Shown here one piece after another: positions 36,735 to 45,033 of a stretch of 64,000 bases of DNA. Each line of letters starts with the position of its first letter. Positions within the stretch are counted from its first letter, which is position 1. Where the stretch lies: contig NZ_JAEUAT010000006.1 of assembly GCF_019511525.1 (NCBI RefSeq), positions 278,482-342,481 of the forward strand, read 5' to 3'. The position numbers were made by a program, and so were the translations under genes. The stretch is from Rhizobium cauense. Its GTDB lineage: Bacteria; Pseudomonadota; Alphaproteobacteria; Rhizobiales; Rhizobiaceae. The notes under the pieces are model-generated. The model searched no databases. It was not told the origin of the DNA and was given only the letters and a program-made list of their open reading frames with translations.

Positions 36735-36741
36735 GATTAAT

Positions 36742-36764
36742 GGGGCGGTCAAACTGACCGCCCC
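36742..36764 (+). terminator. Hairpin after the PRC-barrel gene
   Basis: GGGGCGGTC, loop AAACT, GACCGCCCC. The stem is perfect, but there is no T-run, so termination may be weak or need Rho. Confidence 0.5.
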
Positions 36765-36824
36765 AAAGCCCTCTGGCCTGGAAGCATGGGGTGCTCCAGT
36801 CGTCGATTTCCATTGGAGATGAAG

Positions 36825-36983
36825 ATGGCACGCTACACGGTTACGCAAGAAAAACCCCTTCCGGAGTCCGTGCCGCCGTCGCGGCTCCTGCTCGACCGTC
36901 GCGTGAGAGGAATTCTCTGGACAATGTTTGCAGGCGCCATCGGCATGACACTGCTCGGCATGGTCTTTTCCGACGTGATCTGA
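36825..36983 (+). CDS. Small single-pass membrane protein
   Basis: A 52-residue protein with a basic, proline-containing N-terminus (ARYTVTQEKPLPESVPPSRL) and one hydrophobic helix (GILWTMFAGAIGMTLLGMVF). The ATG at 36825 is favoured by GGAGATGAAG upstream; ATG 36819 is also in frame. No function known. Confidence 0.5.
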   Translation: MARYTVTQEKPLPESVPPSRLLLDRRVRGILWTMFAGAIGMTLLGMVFSDVI

Positions 36984-37185
36984 ATGCCTTTGGACAGTTG
37001 ATCGCCAGAGGGGGTATCCGACAATCGGCCCTGTGATAGCATTTGTCCCATACAGCTGAGTGTTCCGGCTGTACGTTCTCACGCACCGATCTTTGCCGTT
37101 AGGAACAAATCGTCTTTTCTATGATTGTTAGAAATCGCTTTTCGCCGACAGGTGGGAGGGTTTTCATGAATGGCGAGAGGATCGG

Positions 37186-37425
37186 GTGAAGACACCATAT
37201 TCCATTCGCGACGAGCCGCTGAGTTCCACTGACCTTTCGGTTTGCTACAGAGTCCTAAGCGGCATTCGCGCGGAGTATCAAATCGATCACGCTTCAGGTC
37301 AGTACGAACTGCTGGCTGCAATGGTTATCGAGTACTACCGTCGAGGGGTGCGAGACGAGCAGAGCCTGAGAGATATAGTCCGCCGATCGTGGGATGCAAA
37401 GAATGCCATAGGGGGGCAGCGGTAA
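37186..37425 (+). CDS. Small hypothetical protein
   Basis: A 79-residue soluble protein starting with GTG after GAGAGGATCGG. It has a helical pattern (STDLSVCYRVLSGIRAEYQI, ELLAAMVIEYYRRGVRDEQS, LRDIVRRSWDAKNAI). GGAAC occurs upstream at 37102 but with a 20-base spacing to GTT, so it is not counted as an EcfG promoter. No domain recognised. Confidence 0.55.
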   Translation: MKTPYSIRDEPLSSTDLSVCYRVLSGIRAEYQIDHASGQYELLAAMVIEYYRRGVRDEQSLRDIVRRSWDAKNAIGGQR

Positions 37426-37522
37426 GCATTAGTGATGTGCCAGGCATCCAAACATTCAACGCATTATCCTCTCTCCAAAAATGCCCACACGAGAGATGCT
37501 TCATCGATTGCCCCCGGCTGTG

Positions 37523-37547
37523 GGAACCTCTGGCTTTGTCGGCGGTT
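37523..37547 (+). promoter_or_regulatory. EcfG (RpoE2)-type promoter
   Basis: GGAAC at 37523-37527, 17 bases, GTTTC from 37545. It ends 28 bases before the ATG at 37575, with GAAGAGG between. Confidence 0.75.
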
Positions 37548-37574
37548 TCTTCCTGCAAAGAAGAGGAACATTCC

Positions 37575-38030
37575 ATGCCCGACGCAAAAGAGTCCCCAGC
37601 AGTCAAATCGATGAAGAAAGAGCAGGCCAGCCAGAGAAGGCGGTCGGCAAAGGGCGAGCTCGATCAAGGTCTTGAAGACACGTTCCCGGCGTCCGACCCC
37701 GTGTCAGTCACGCACTCCGCAGTGTCTGCCGGTCGGACAGACGCCACCGAAGCCGAACGCGTACGCGACACTGATGACGGCTACCCAGTGGCTGATGAAG
37801 CGCCTGCCCCGGTCAGTGACGCGGATGTCGGGAATGGACGTGTTTCAGCTAAAAGATCCCCTGCCAACGGGTCGGAGACTATCTCCGAGACATCGATCGA
37901 GGCCGCAAATGTCGCGACGTCGCAAGTTCGCTCAGCATGGCGAGATGTCGAAGACACCATTCGCAACAATCCACTGACCGCGATGGGAATAGTCGCCGCC
38001 ATCGCATTCGTCTGTGGAGTTACGCGCTGA
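37575..38030 (+). CDS. Stress-type protein with C-terminal membrane anchor (ElaB/DUF883-like ending)
   Basis: A 151-residue, highly polar protein. The N-terminal half is low-complexity and charged (VKSMKKEQASQRRRSAKGEL, then a GLEDTFPASDPVSVTHS segment typical of rhizobial stress proteins). The C-terminus WRDVEDTIRNNPLTAMGIVA plus a short hydrophobic stretch ending CGVTR resembles the membrane anchor of ElaB/YqjD-like ribosome-associated proteins. EcfG-type promoter directly upstream; the gene at 38090 follows in the same direction. Confidence 0.72.
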   Translation: MPDAKESPAVKSMKKEQASQRRRSAKGELDQGLEDTFPASDPVSVTHSAVSAGRTDATEAERVRDTDDGYPVADEAPAPVSDADVGNGRVSAKRSPANGSETISETSIEAANVATSQVRSAWRDVEDTIRNNPLTAMGIVAAIAFVCGVTR

Positions 38031-38089
38031 AGGCTATTTCAATCTGGCTTGTTCCTGCTATCGTCCATTCCGAACCGGGGAGTGGAATA

Positions 38090-38317
38090 ATGTCAGTAGC
38101 GCGTTTAGAACCAAACGGTTTTTATTGGGGTCGATCAACCAAACGCAGAGACGAGCCGCTGACTATCGTTCAGGTCTCGACGGTTTTTGGCAGGGACCCC
38201 GAATATTGGACGTTGACAGTGCCGGGATCGGATCAGCATCACATGGTTGGCGACTTCGAGATTATCGCTGGTGTGGAAGCGCCCGCGCAATACTATCTGC
38301 GCGACGCAGCCGAATAA
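38090..38317 (+). CDS. Small hypothetical protein
   Basis: A 75-residue soluble protein (SVARLEPNGFYWGRSTKRRD, PLTIVQVSTVFGRDPEYWTL, VGDFEIIAGVEAPAQYYLRD). It is beta-rich by composition. The ATG follows GGGGAGTGGAATA. It probably shares the EcfG-driven transcript of the gene ending at 38030 and is closed by a terminator at 38326. No function known. Confidence 0.65.
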   Translation: MSVARLEPNGFYWGRSTKRRDEPLTIVQVSTVFGRDPEYWTLTVPGSDQHHMVGDFEIIAGVEAPAQYYLRDAAE

Positions 38318-38325
38318 CCATCTGA

Positions 38326-38356
38326 GGGAGAAGCAACGCCCTTCTCCCGTTAATTT
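38326..38356 (+). terminator. Rho-independent terminator
   Basis: GGGAGAAG, loop CAACGCC, CTTCTCCC, then GTTAATTTT. It ends the 37575-38317 transcript and may also act on the convergent DUF982 gene. Confidence 0.7.
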
Positions 38357-38359
38357 TCG

Positions 38360-38602
38360 TTAGTGAACCTGCATTTTGGCGGCAGATATCGCAGCGAGAA
38401 ACTTTTCGCGCGCGACTTCGGCATCGACACTGCCCGCAAGAGCGCCTCGGCAAGCATTCCGTGCCTCGAGAAAGGTCACCGTGCTTCGCTCCTCGCAGCT
38501 ATCCATAAGAAAGATGATAGCGTCGAAGGCACTTGATACGTACTCGGCGCCACGCGTTCCGGTCGATACGCGAACCGGCTCCTGCCATTTTGTAATCGGC
38601 AT
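38360..38602 (-). CDS. DUF982 domain protein (second copy)
   Basis: An 80-residue DUF982 protein with EPVRVSTGTRGAEYVSSAFD, AIIFLMDSCEERSTVTFLEA and ARNACRGALAGSVDAEVARE. The start at 38602 follows GGGAGGAGAAA. A GGAAC-N17-GTT promoter lies 30 bases upstream on the same strand. It is a likely general-stress gene with unknown function, paralogous in family to 30087-30329. Confidence 0.85.
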   Translation of the reverse strand: MPITKWQEPVRVSTGTRGAEYVSSAFDAIIFLMDSCEERSTVTFLEARNACRGALAGSVDAEVAREKFLAAISAAKMQVH

Positions 38603-38631
38603 TTTCTCCTCCCGGTTTAGATTGTTGCGCG

Positions 38632-38656
38632 AACGCGCGAGCGGCAAAAGAGTTCC
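38632..38656 (-). promoter_or_regulatory. EcfG (RpoE2)-type promoter, minus strand
   Basis: Read on the minus strand: GGAAC (38656-38652), 17 bases, GTTCG (from 38634). It is also GGAAC-N16-CGTT, the full reported consensus. It drives the DUF982 gene whose ATG is at 38602. Confidence 0.78.
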
Positions 38657-38891
38657 GATAAAAAAAACTAATCGTGCTAGCCGCCCGGCTCTCTCGTTCG
38701 GAAAGCACAACTTCAGGATTTGGAGATGGGATATATTCTTGGAGAGCTACGGTTTGAGTGCCTGAAGCTCCTTCTGTCGATGATCGGCCCGTTGAGCGCC
38801 TTCACCCCACGCCCACAGCATCGCTCGCTGCTTAAATGGGCATATCAAATTTTAAGCCGAAGACTCAGATAGTTAACGCAATAAAGTTGTC

Positions 38892-38916
38892 GGAACAAAG
38901 TGCCGCAATGGGGGTT
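38892..38916 (+). promoter_or_regulatory. EcfG (RpoE2)-type promoter
   Basis: GGAAC at 38892-38896, 17 bases, GTTTC from 38914. It ends 49 bases before the ATG at 38965, ahead of an AGGAGG ribosome site. Confidence 0.72.
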
Positions 38917-38964
38917 TCTGTCACACGGATCGGAAAGTGCGATCCAAATAAGGAGGAAATACCA

Positions 38965-39282
38965 ATGCGGAAGTTGATCTTCGTCGCGGCAATTCTTACC
39001 GCGTCTGCCTCTGGGGTTTTCGCCCAGACGGCACCGGCTGCGAACCCCGACGGAAATACACCTGCAGTTGCAACGCCAGACACGAAAAATCCGACTGCAC
39101 CGGTCGAAGGTGCCAACAGCTTTACAGAGAGCCAGGCGAAGGATCGGATCACCGAGGCTGGATACACCGACGTGAAGGATCTCAAGCTTGATGACAAGGG
39201 GATCTGGATGGCATCGGGGATGAAAGATGGAAAGGCCGTCTCAATCGCCCTCGACTATCAAGGCAACGTCGTCGCCAAGTAA
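38965..39282 (+). CDS. Exported PepSY-like protein
   Basis: A 105-residue protein with signal peptide RKLIFVAAILTASASGVFA, a Pro/Ala/Thr-rich linker (APAANPDGNTPAVATPDTKN) and a C-terminal PepSY-like unit (SFTESQAKDRITEAGYTDVK, DLKLDDKGIWMASGMKDGKA, VSIALDYQGNVVAK). The ATG follows AGGAGGAAATACC. It is under an EcfG-type promoter and 15 bases before the gene at 39298, likely one operon. Periplasmic role unknown. Confidence 0.78.
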   Translation: MRKLIFVAAILTASASGVFAQTAPAANPDGNTPAVATPDTKNPTAPVEGANSFTESQAKDRITEAGYTDVKDLKLDDKGIWMASGMKDGKAVSIALDYQGNVVAK

Positions 39283-39297
39283 TCCAAGGAGAAAGAC

Positions 39298-39897
39298 ATG
39301 AGAACCGTAACAGGACTATTCGACGACTATTCGGACGCTCGCGCGGCAGTTAGCAGATTGGAAGCAGCCGGCATTCCTTCAAGCGAAATCAGCATCGTCT
39401 CCAACAACACCGGGCGCGTCGACGACGATTCCGACGCTGGTGAGGGCGCTGCGACCGGTGCCGGCATCGGCGCTGCGGTCGGAGGTGCTGGAGGACTGCT
39501 CACCGGGTTGGGCTTGATGGCTATTCCCGGCGTCGGGCCGGTCGTGGCAGCTGGCTGGCTTGCCGCAACAGCCGCCGGCGCAGCAGCCGGCGCAGTCGCT
39601 GGTGGTGCTACCGGCGGCCTTATCGGAGCATTGACCGGCTCTGGTGTTTCAGAGGATGACGCAAATCTCTATGCGGAAGGCGTCCGTCGCGGAGGTACCT
39701 TGGTAACGGCTAGGGTTGATGACGCCCGGGCTGCCGAAGCAGAGGCAGCTCTCCAGGAATCCAACTGGGTCGACCCCGTTGCGCGGCGCCGGGACTACAG
39801 CGAACAGGGATGGACCCGCTTCGACGAGTCGCTTGACCCGTACGCATCCGATGAGATCGACAGAGAGCGGGAGCGTTATCGGCGAACGATGATCTAG
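39298..39897 (+). CDS. General stress protein 17M-like, glycine-zipper membrane protein
   Basis: A 199-residue protein. The N-terminus RTVTGLFDDYSDARAAVSRL, EAAGIPSSEISIVSN is the general-stress-protein-17M-like fold. A Gly/Ala-rich hydrophobic hairpin follows (about 55-110: GAGIGAAVGGAGGLLTGLGL, AATAAGAAAGAVAGGATGGL), then VRRGGTLVTARVDDARAAEA. AAGGAGAAAGAC precedes the ATG. Co-transcribed with the PepSY-like gene from the EcfG-type promoter and closed by the terminator at 39916. Confidence 0.85.
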   Translation: MRTVTGLFDDYSDARAAVSRLEAAGIPSSEISIVSNNTGRVDDDSDAGEGAATGAGIGAAVGGAGGLLTGLGLMAIPGVGPVVAAGWLAATAAGAAAGAVAGGATGGLIGALTGSGVSEDDANLYAEGVRRGGTLVTARVDDARAAEAEAALQESNWVDPVARRRDYSEQGWTRFDESLDPYASDEIDRERERYRRTMI

Positions 39898-39915
39898 CCG
39901 ATCGCACAACATTCA

Positions 39916-39945
39916 AACCTCCCCGCATTCGCGGGGAGGTTTTGG
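39916..39945 (+). terminator. Rho-independent terminator
   Basis: AACCTCCCCGC, loop ATTC, GCGGGGAGGTT followed by TTGG. The eleven-base stem is perfect. Confidence 0.85.
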
Positions 39946-40095
39946 CTGGCCAGACAAAGGGTTTGCCGCCGTTCAGCGGGCTTGTTGTTCAAGCCGCCCT
40001 GTCTTCTGCATCGGATTCCCGCGTTTTTTGACGGTCCTATCTGTGAAATCGCCGATATACTGTTAAGGTTGGTGACAATCAACCGAGTTTAGCCA

Positions 40096-41079
40096 TTGCC
40101 CTCACCGACATTCGAACCCGACCGCCGTTTCATCGAAGCTGCACTTGCCGAGTCAGACGATTGCATCAAGATCATTGGCCTCGATGGCACGCTCCAATAT
40201 ATGAGCGAGGGAGGCCAGCGAGTGATGGAGGTCGACGATTTCGAAGCCGTCCGCGGATGCCCGTGGCCCGATTTCTGGCAAGGCCAAGGTAACCTGGACG
40301 CCGTCGCAGCGATCGAAGCGGCGCGCTCCGGGCGCCGAGCTCATTTCACTGGATATGCAGATACGGCCAAAGGCAACCCGCGCGTTTGGGACGTAAAGGT
40401 TTCTCCGATCTTCCGCGCCGATGGAACGGTCGAAAGCATTCTCTCCGTTTCCAGGGACGTTACAGACCTGAAGGCCTTCGAAAAGGAGCAATCACTTCTC
40501 CGGCACGAACTCTCACATCGGATCAAGAATATCCTGGCAATTGTTCAGTCGGTCGCAAACCAGACACTCAAGAACGACGACGATATGAGGGTTGCAAAGC
40601 CCGCTTTGCTTGCTCGCCTGGCAGCACTGGGGCGTGCTCATGATATTCTGATGCAGTCGGCGCACGATACGACCACCATGCAGGCAGTCGTTGAAACGGC
40701 GTCGCGGGAGCAACCGACGGGAAGAATCATTGCTGAAGGCCCTGCGATCCAACTGTCGGCAAAGTCCGGACTGGCGCTGGCACTTGCGCTCCACGAGTTG
40801 TCCACGAACGCCTTGAAATACGGCGCTCTCTCCAACGACAGCGGGAAGGTTTCCATCTCCTGGCAAGTCGTCCATGACGACGAGGATGAGCAACTCGAAT
40901 TCATCTGGGTCGAGAGCCACGGGCCTCCAGTTGCGCGACCCGACAGGAAGGGCTTTGGGTCACAAATGATAGAACGCGCGCTTAGCGCTTATGTGAGAGG
41001 CAGGGCCGAGTTGGACTATCGGCCCGATGGTCTAATCTTCAGACTGACAGCCCCGGTCATAGCGTTCAAGCAAGGTTGA
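40096..41079 (+). CDS. PAS-HWE histidine kinase
   Basis: A 327-residue soluble kinase. The PAS domain (about 12-130) holds IKIIGLDGTLQYMSEGGQRV and ILSVSRDVTDLKAFEKEQSL. The HWE kinase core carries phospho-acceptor His in RHELSHRIKNILAIVQSVAN, the N-box LALHELSTNALKYGALSNDS, and the WxE block EFIWVESHGPPV that names the family, with GFGSQMIERAL as the G-box. It starts with TTG at 40096; no ATG lies before the PAS domain. Such kinases feed the PhyR-EcfG stress pathway in Alphaproteobacteria; placement next to EcfG-promoter genes fits that, but no phyR, nepR or ecfG gene is in the window. Confidence 0.92.
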   Translation: MPSPTFEPDRRFIEAALAESDDCIKIIGLDGTLQYMSEGGQRVMEVDDFEAVRGCPWPDFWQGQGNLDAVAAIEAARSGRRAHFTGYADTAKGNPRVWDVKVSPIFRADGTVESILSVSRDVTDLKAFEKEQSLLRHELSHRIKNILAIVQSVANQTLKNDDDMRVAKPALLARLAALGRAHDILMQSAHDTTTMQAVVETASREQPTGRIIAEGPAIQLSAKSGLALALALHELSTNALKYGALSNDSGKVSISWQVVHDDEDEQLEFIWVESHGPPVARPDRKGFGSQMIERALSAYVRGRAELDYRPDGLIFRLTAPVIAFKQG

Positions 41080-41295
41080 GGTCTGTTCGAGACACTGTTG
41101 ATCAATAGCTCATTCCGGACGAGCCGGTCTGTCCTCAAGTGACCAAAAGGTCGCAAGAGAGCAAGCGTCACTACGGCGGTATTATCCGTGATAGCCGTAT
41201 CGATGAAGCAGCCTATGCACAGAAACGGAACTCATCCAAGTCGAGTGAAGTGCTTCATAAACCATTTGGAGCGGGGCCGGATGGTCTGTGCATTC

Positions 41296-41570
41296 GTCAG
41301 GGAACCAGGGGCGGTTGGAGGATAGGCTCGCGGTTCTGCTCGAAGCCCAAGATGCTGATCATCGACGAACTTGGCTATCTGCCCTTCGACCCGAACGCCG
41401 CGCACCTCTTCTTCCAGTTGATACCTCGCCGCAATGAGCGCGGCGCCACGCTGATCACGTCGAACCGCAGTGTGGGCGAATGGGGAACGTTGTCACCGCG
41501 ATCCTCGATCGCCTGCTCCACCATAGCCACGTCATCATCCGGGGTGACAGCTATCGGCTACGCTTGATAC
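41296..41570 (+). pseudogene. IS21-family IstB ATPase relict
   Basis: Pieces of the IS21 helper ATPase in shifting frames. GRLEDRLAVLLE (from 41309) is followed, one frame over, by KPKMLIIDELGYLPFDPNAA (Walker B), HLFFQLIPRRNERGATLITS and NRSVGEWG. After a deletion of the usual FGD region the frame changes again to VVTAILDRLLHHSHVI and RGDSYRLR. The N-terminal Walker A part is missing. At least three lesions, so non-functional; no IstA gene is present. Confidence 0.8.
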
Positions 41571-41726
41571 CGCCCAGGTTAAATATGAAAGGGGCCCAGT
41601 TTTCCGTGTCGCCCCGGCCCACTGCCCGATGTCGTTTGACATCCGTAACGGCGAATTCAAAAGCCGTGGCATTCGGTCTATCGTTGCGACAAAGAATCGT
41701 CGAAAATCTGGAGACGCGTACGGCGC

Positions 41727-42158
41727 ATGCGGTGTTCCCTTTGCAAGTCCAATCTGCCGACTGCGGCGCCCGTCTATCGCTTTCTTGCCGGAAGGCTGTC
41801 CGAATGGCGCGCTGACTTCGGTCCTGGCCCGGCGATGATATGCGAGACCTGTAAGCCGACCTTCGAAGGCTCTTCCACGAAACGAGCCTGGCACTCCAGT
41901 CTTTGTCCTGAATGCGGACGGACGGTCTACAATTCATATCAACCCAAGCGAATATTTCTTTGCAGTGCGGAGTGCCGCCAGCGCCGCGCCATACGAAACG
42001 AACGGGAGAAGCGGAAGATGGACCGGGGGACGAAACAATGCCTACGCTGCGAAACCGTCTTTCGGCCGGCAAGGAAGGTCAGTCTGTACTGCTCTTCACC
42101 CTGCCGCCAAGCTGCCTATCGTGAGCGGCTCCGGTTTTCTGCGGGGTCATCAAACTAA
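41727..42158 (+). CDS. Small zinc-ribbon-like protein
   Basis: A 143-residue Cys-rich basic protein. Cys pairs occur in CSLCKSNLP, MICETCKPTF, SSLCPECGRTVYN, LCSAECRQRR, QCLRCETVF and LYCSSPCRQAAYRER, suggesting two to three zinc-ribbon or MYM-like modules. The C-terminal CSSPCRQAAYRERLR motif recurs in small rhizobial proteins. Probable nucleic-acid binding is inference. It lies between IS debris and a gene-poor stretch; the start has no strong ribosome site, so a genuine gene is likely but not sure. Confidence 0.55.
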   Translation: MRCSLCKSNLPTAAPVYRFLAGRLSEWRADFGPGPAMICETCKPTFEGSSTKRAWHSSLCPECGRTVYNSYQPKRIFLCSAECRQRRAIRNEREKRKMDRGTKQCLRCETVFRPARKVSLYCSSPCRQAAYRERLRFSAGSSN

Positions 42159-42816
42159 TTCTCCGCACGGCGCGCTTCGGTGATCTCGAAGACCGTCGTG
42201 AGTGCCTTAAGGACGGCTCGGAACGCTTTCGCCTTCGTGGATCGGGTCCAGTGAGGGATCGGGCGAGAAAAAAGCGCCGGAGCTCCATTTGCTGTCGCGG
42301 TTGGGCTTAAGCCGAACCGACACGCTACCTATCGTCCTCATCATCGATGTCCCTCAGGATAGATCCCCTTCGCGATGCCGCCAGAAACATTCATCCAACT
42401 ACAAAATCCAGGACGCTTGAACGTCTTGCTGTTGAAAGCATCGGCCGGTCCTAAAGCCGGATCGCTGGCAGCGACCTTTTGTCCGACGTGGCGCTCCAAC
42501 GTTTCAAGTTCGCGGCGGGGTTTCGCAGGCTGACGAGAGAAACTGTATTTATCCAACCCGCCAAGAAAGCTCCCGATAACTGGGAACCATTCCTCGCCAT
42601 CGACGTTTTATTACCGATGTCTCCGACCCGACATCATCCCTCAATAGAGAGGCTCTGCGTCCCCCCACTCGCAGAGCCTCTTTCCTTTTGGACACATGAA
42701 CGAACTCTTGGAAAAGGGCTCAATTGGTGAGGCACGTCGTCTTACGACCCGGTGCAGCACCTCAAATTTGCCGTCAAAACCACCGAAACAACTCAATTTC
42801 TGCTTCTGGGCGGCAC
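42159..42816. other. 650-base stretch, only doubtful frames, ends near a terminator
   Basis: No supported gene. A 44-codon minus-strand frame (42207-42341) looks weakly coding but has no support. The interval contains the hairpin at 42648-42681. Confidence 0.3.
42648..42690 (+). terminator. Strong hairpin terminator without clear upstream gene
   Basis: AGAGGCTCTGCG, ten-base loop, CGCAGAGCCTCT, then TTCCTTTTGG. The twelve-base stem is perfect. On the plus strand it has a T-rich tail but no recognised gene before it; it also lies downstream of the leftward ABC transporter gene. Confidence 0.7.
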
Positions 42817-44793
42817 CTAGGCAGGTCCGACGGGGCCTTGGGAAGCAGATCGACGGTCTTTCAAAAGGCGCAGGATCTGGTTTTTCTTTTTCTTGCGTTT
42901 GATGAGATCGATGTCGCTCACAAGCTTTGCGCCGCCTTCCCGTCGCTCCAGGGTAATCTTGCGGGAATGGAAGGCCTCGAGTTCTGCTCGGTGGGCTACG
43001 CTCACGATGGTCGCCTTCGGCAATTCCTCGATCAGCATCTCCATCATCTTGTCCTGGCTTTTGGCATCGAGAGCCGAGGTTGCCTCGTCCAGTACAATGA
43101 TATCAGGACTGTGCAGCAGTAGACGGGCAAAGGCGAGGCGCTGTTTTTCGCCGCCGGACAATGTCTGGTCCCAGGGCGCATCTTCCTCGATCCTGTCATT
43201 CAGGTATTCGAGCCCCGATCGTTCAAGCGCGCCTTTGATTTCATCCAGATCCCAGTCATCGGCAGCACGTGGGTAAGCGACGGCACGACGCAACGTCCCC
43301 GAAGGTATGTACGGCCGTTGCGGCAACATGAACAGTTGTCGGTCGGCGTGGAAGTTGACGCTGCCGTCACCCCACGGCCAAAGGCCTGCAATGGCACGGA
43401 CCAGCGTACTCTTGCCCGAACCAGATTCTCCAGCCACAAGCACCCGCTCGCCTTGCTCGATGATAACCTGTGTCTCCTTGACCACGGCCGTGCCGTCATC
43501 AAGCGATACAGAGAGATCGTTCAGACTGAGAACCGCCTCGCCTTCAGTCTCGCCGCGCCTTATGCGACCCAAGGCTTCGCTCTGCTCGGCTCGCTCAAGC
43601 CCGTCCAGCGACATCATGAGGGAGGCCACGCGCCGTGCGCAGGCGTTCCAATCGGCAAGACGAGGGTAGTTGTCGACCAGCCACCCGAAAGCGCTCTGAA
43701 CGATCGCAAAGGCGGACGCGGCCTGCATGACCTGTCCAAGACTCATGTCGCCTTCGAGAAACTTTGGAGCGCAAAGCAGGACCGGCACGACAGGCGCAAA
43801 CAGGCTTGATCCCTGTGACACCAGCGTGGTGCGCATGTGTTGACGCGCAAGCTTGGCCCATTGAGCCAAGACCTTGGTGAAGGTCCGGTCGAGATCGTTT
43901 CGCTCTTCCTCCTCACCCCCAAGCAGCGCAATGCTCTCGCCGTTTTCCCTCACATGCGTGAGCGTGTAGCGAAATTCAGCTTCAGCCTGATTTTTCGCCT
44001 CCGATACCCGTACAAAATTGCGACCAATGACCGCCATCGAGGTCGATGTAATGGTGGCGTAGATGACCGCAGTTATGACGAGGAACCCCGGAACTGTAAT
44101 GGTCGAGCCCCCAATTTTCAGGGTAAGCGCGCCGCCGATTGTCCATAGCACCACAATGAAGGTCGAGGCCGACAGGAATGCGGCAATGACCCCCGCGATG
44201 AAATCGACAGGGGCTTCGGTTGCGATCCTCAGGTCCTCGGCTATGCGCGCTTCGGGGTTCTTGTGGTCGCCGCCAATCAGGTTCAATTGATAGTAGCGGC
44301 CGCTGGCAAGCCAACGTCCAATGACCGCAGTCGTAAGCCAGGAGCGCCATCGACGCTGGATCATCATGCGGATGGCAACCTGGATTGTAACAATCGCTAC
44401 AGTTCCGACTACCAGCGGCAAGAATACAGCACTCAGGAAATAGACGGTGCGTGCGTTGTGGGCCTCTATCGCATCGAAGAGTGAACGGTTCCAAACGTTG
44501 ATGCCGTACTGGAAACCGACATTCGTACAGATCAGGATCAACAGGCCAATCGAGCAGGGCCAGGCAAGCTTGTCGCCTCCCCGGCCCCAGTACCGGCGCG
44601 CGCTGATCCAGAAGCGTTTGAGAAGATATTTCTTCCGCGCCTCCTCGACCTCTTCGGGTGTGAGAGCAGGATCCGGTTCAGGCATATCTGGAAGCGGCAC
44701 AGCCTCTTCGTTCGATGTCTTGTTGTGAAGGTTTTCGGCACCGAGGGGATCGGTTCCGTCGACCGATTTGGAATTGGAATTAGCGTCGGCCAT
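42817..44793 (-). CDS. ABC transporter, fused permease-ATPase (SbmA/BacA/ExsE-like)
   Basis: About 658 residues. An acidic N-terminal tail precedes a six-helix ABC_membrane_2 domain (helices near SIGLLILICTNVGFQYGINV, FLSAVFLPLVVGTVAIVTIQ, FIAGVIAAFLSASTFIVVLW, VPGFLVITAVIYATITSTSM). The EAA-like stretch LIGGDHKNPEARIAEDLRI is typical of BacA/SbmA relatives. The ATPase has Walker A GESGSGKST, signature LSGGEKQRLAFARLLL, Walker B DIIVLDEATSALD and the switch His in SVAHRAEL. Family members move peptides or very-long-chain fatty acids; cargo here is unknown. The start at 44793 is chosen; an in-frame TTG at 44919 would add 42 residues. Confidence 0.88.
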   Translation of the reverse strand: MADANSNSKSVDGTDPLGAENLHNKTSNEEAVPLPDMPEPDPALTPEEVEEARKKYLLKRFWISARRYWGRGGDKLAWPCSIGLLILICTNVGFQYGINVWNRSLFDAIEAHNARTVYFLSAVFLPLVVGTVAIVTIQVAIRMMIQRRWRSWLTTAVIGRWLASGRYYQLNLIGGDHKNPEARIAEDLRIATEAPVDFIAGVIAAFLSASTFIVVLWTIGGALTLKIGGSTITVPGFLVITAVIYATITSTSMAVIGRNFVRVSEAKNQAEAEFRYTLTHVRENGESIALLGGEEEERNDLDRTFTKVLAQWAKLARQHMRTTLVSQGSSLFAPVVPVLLCAPKFLEGDMSLGQVMQAASAFAIVQSAFGWLVDNYPRLADWNACARRVASLMMSLDGLERAEQSEALGRIRRGETEGEAVLSLNDLSVSLDDGTAVVKETQVIIEQGERVLVAGESGSGKSTLVRAIAGLWPWGDGSVNFHADRQLFMLPQRPYIPSGTLRRAVAYPRAADDWDLDEIKGALERSGLEYLNDRIEEDAPWDQTLSGGEKQRLAFARLLLHSPDIIVLDEATSALDAKSQDKMMEMLIEELPKATIVSVAHRAELEAFHSRKITLERREGGAKLVSDIDLIKRKKKKNQILRLLKDRRSASQGPVGPA

Positions 44794-45033
44794 AGCGCGA
44801 TAACGGCTTAGCACTGAAATGGTTTCATCTCGGAAGTGTCGTTGCCACGGATCCGGATCCCCGGGAAATCTCGTCGATGTAACAGAAGTGCTCTCCGCGA
44901 CCAAAGAGCCGTAGTACAACTTCTAGCAACAGGCAGAGAGTTGAAATTAACCGTAATCATCGGTTGCAATTTTAATTAACCGATCCTTCGTTTCTCAACC
45001 TTTAGCTTTTTGCCAAATCCAGCGAGGGGCGAG

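Noticed and set aside
37102..37129. GGAAC upstream of the gene at 37186
   Set aside because: The spacing to GTT is 20 bases, unlike the constant 17 of the other sites.
42207..42341. 44-codon minus-strand frame that looks faintly coding
   Set aside because: Too short and unsupported; no ribosome site or known family.
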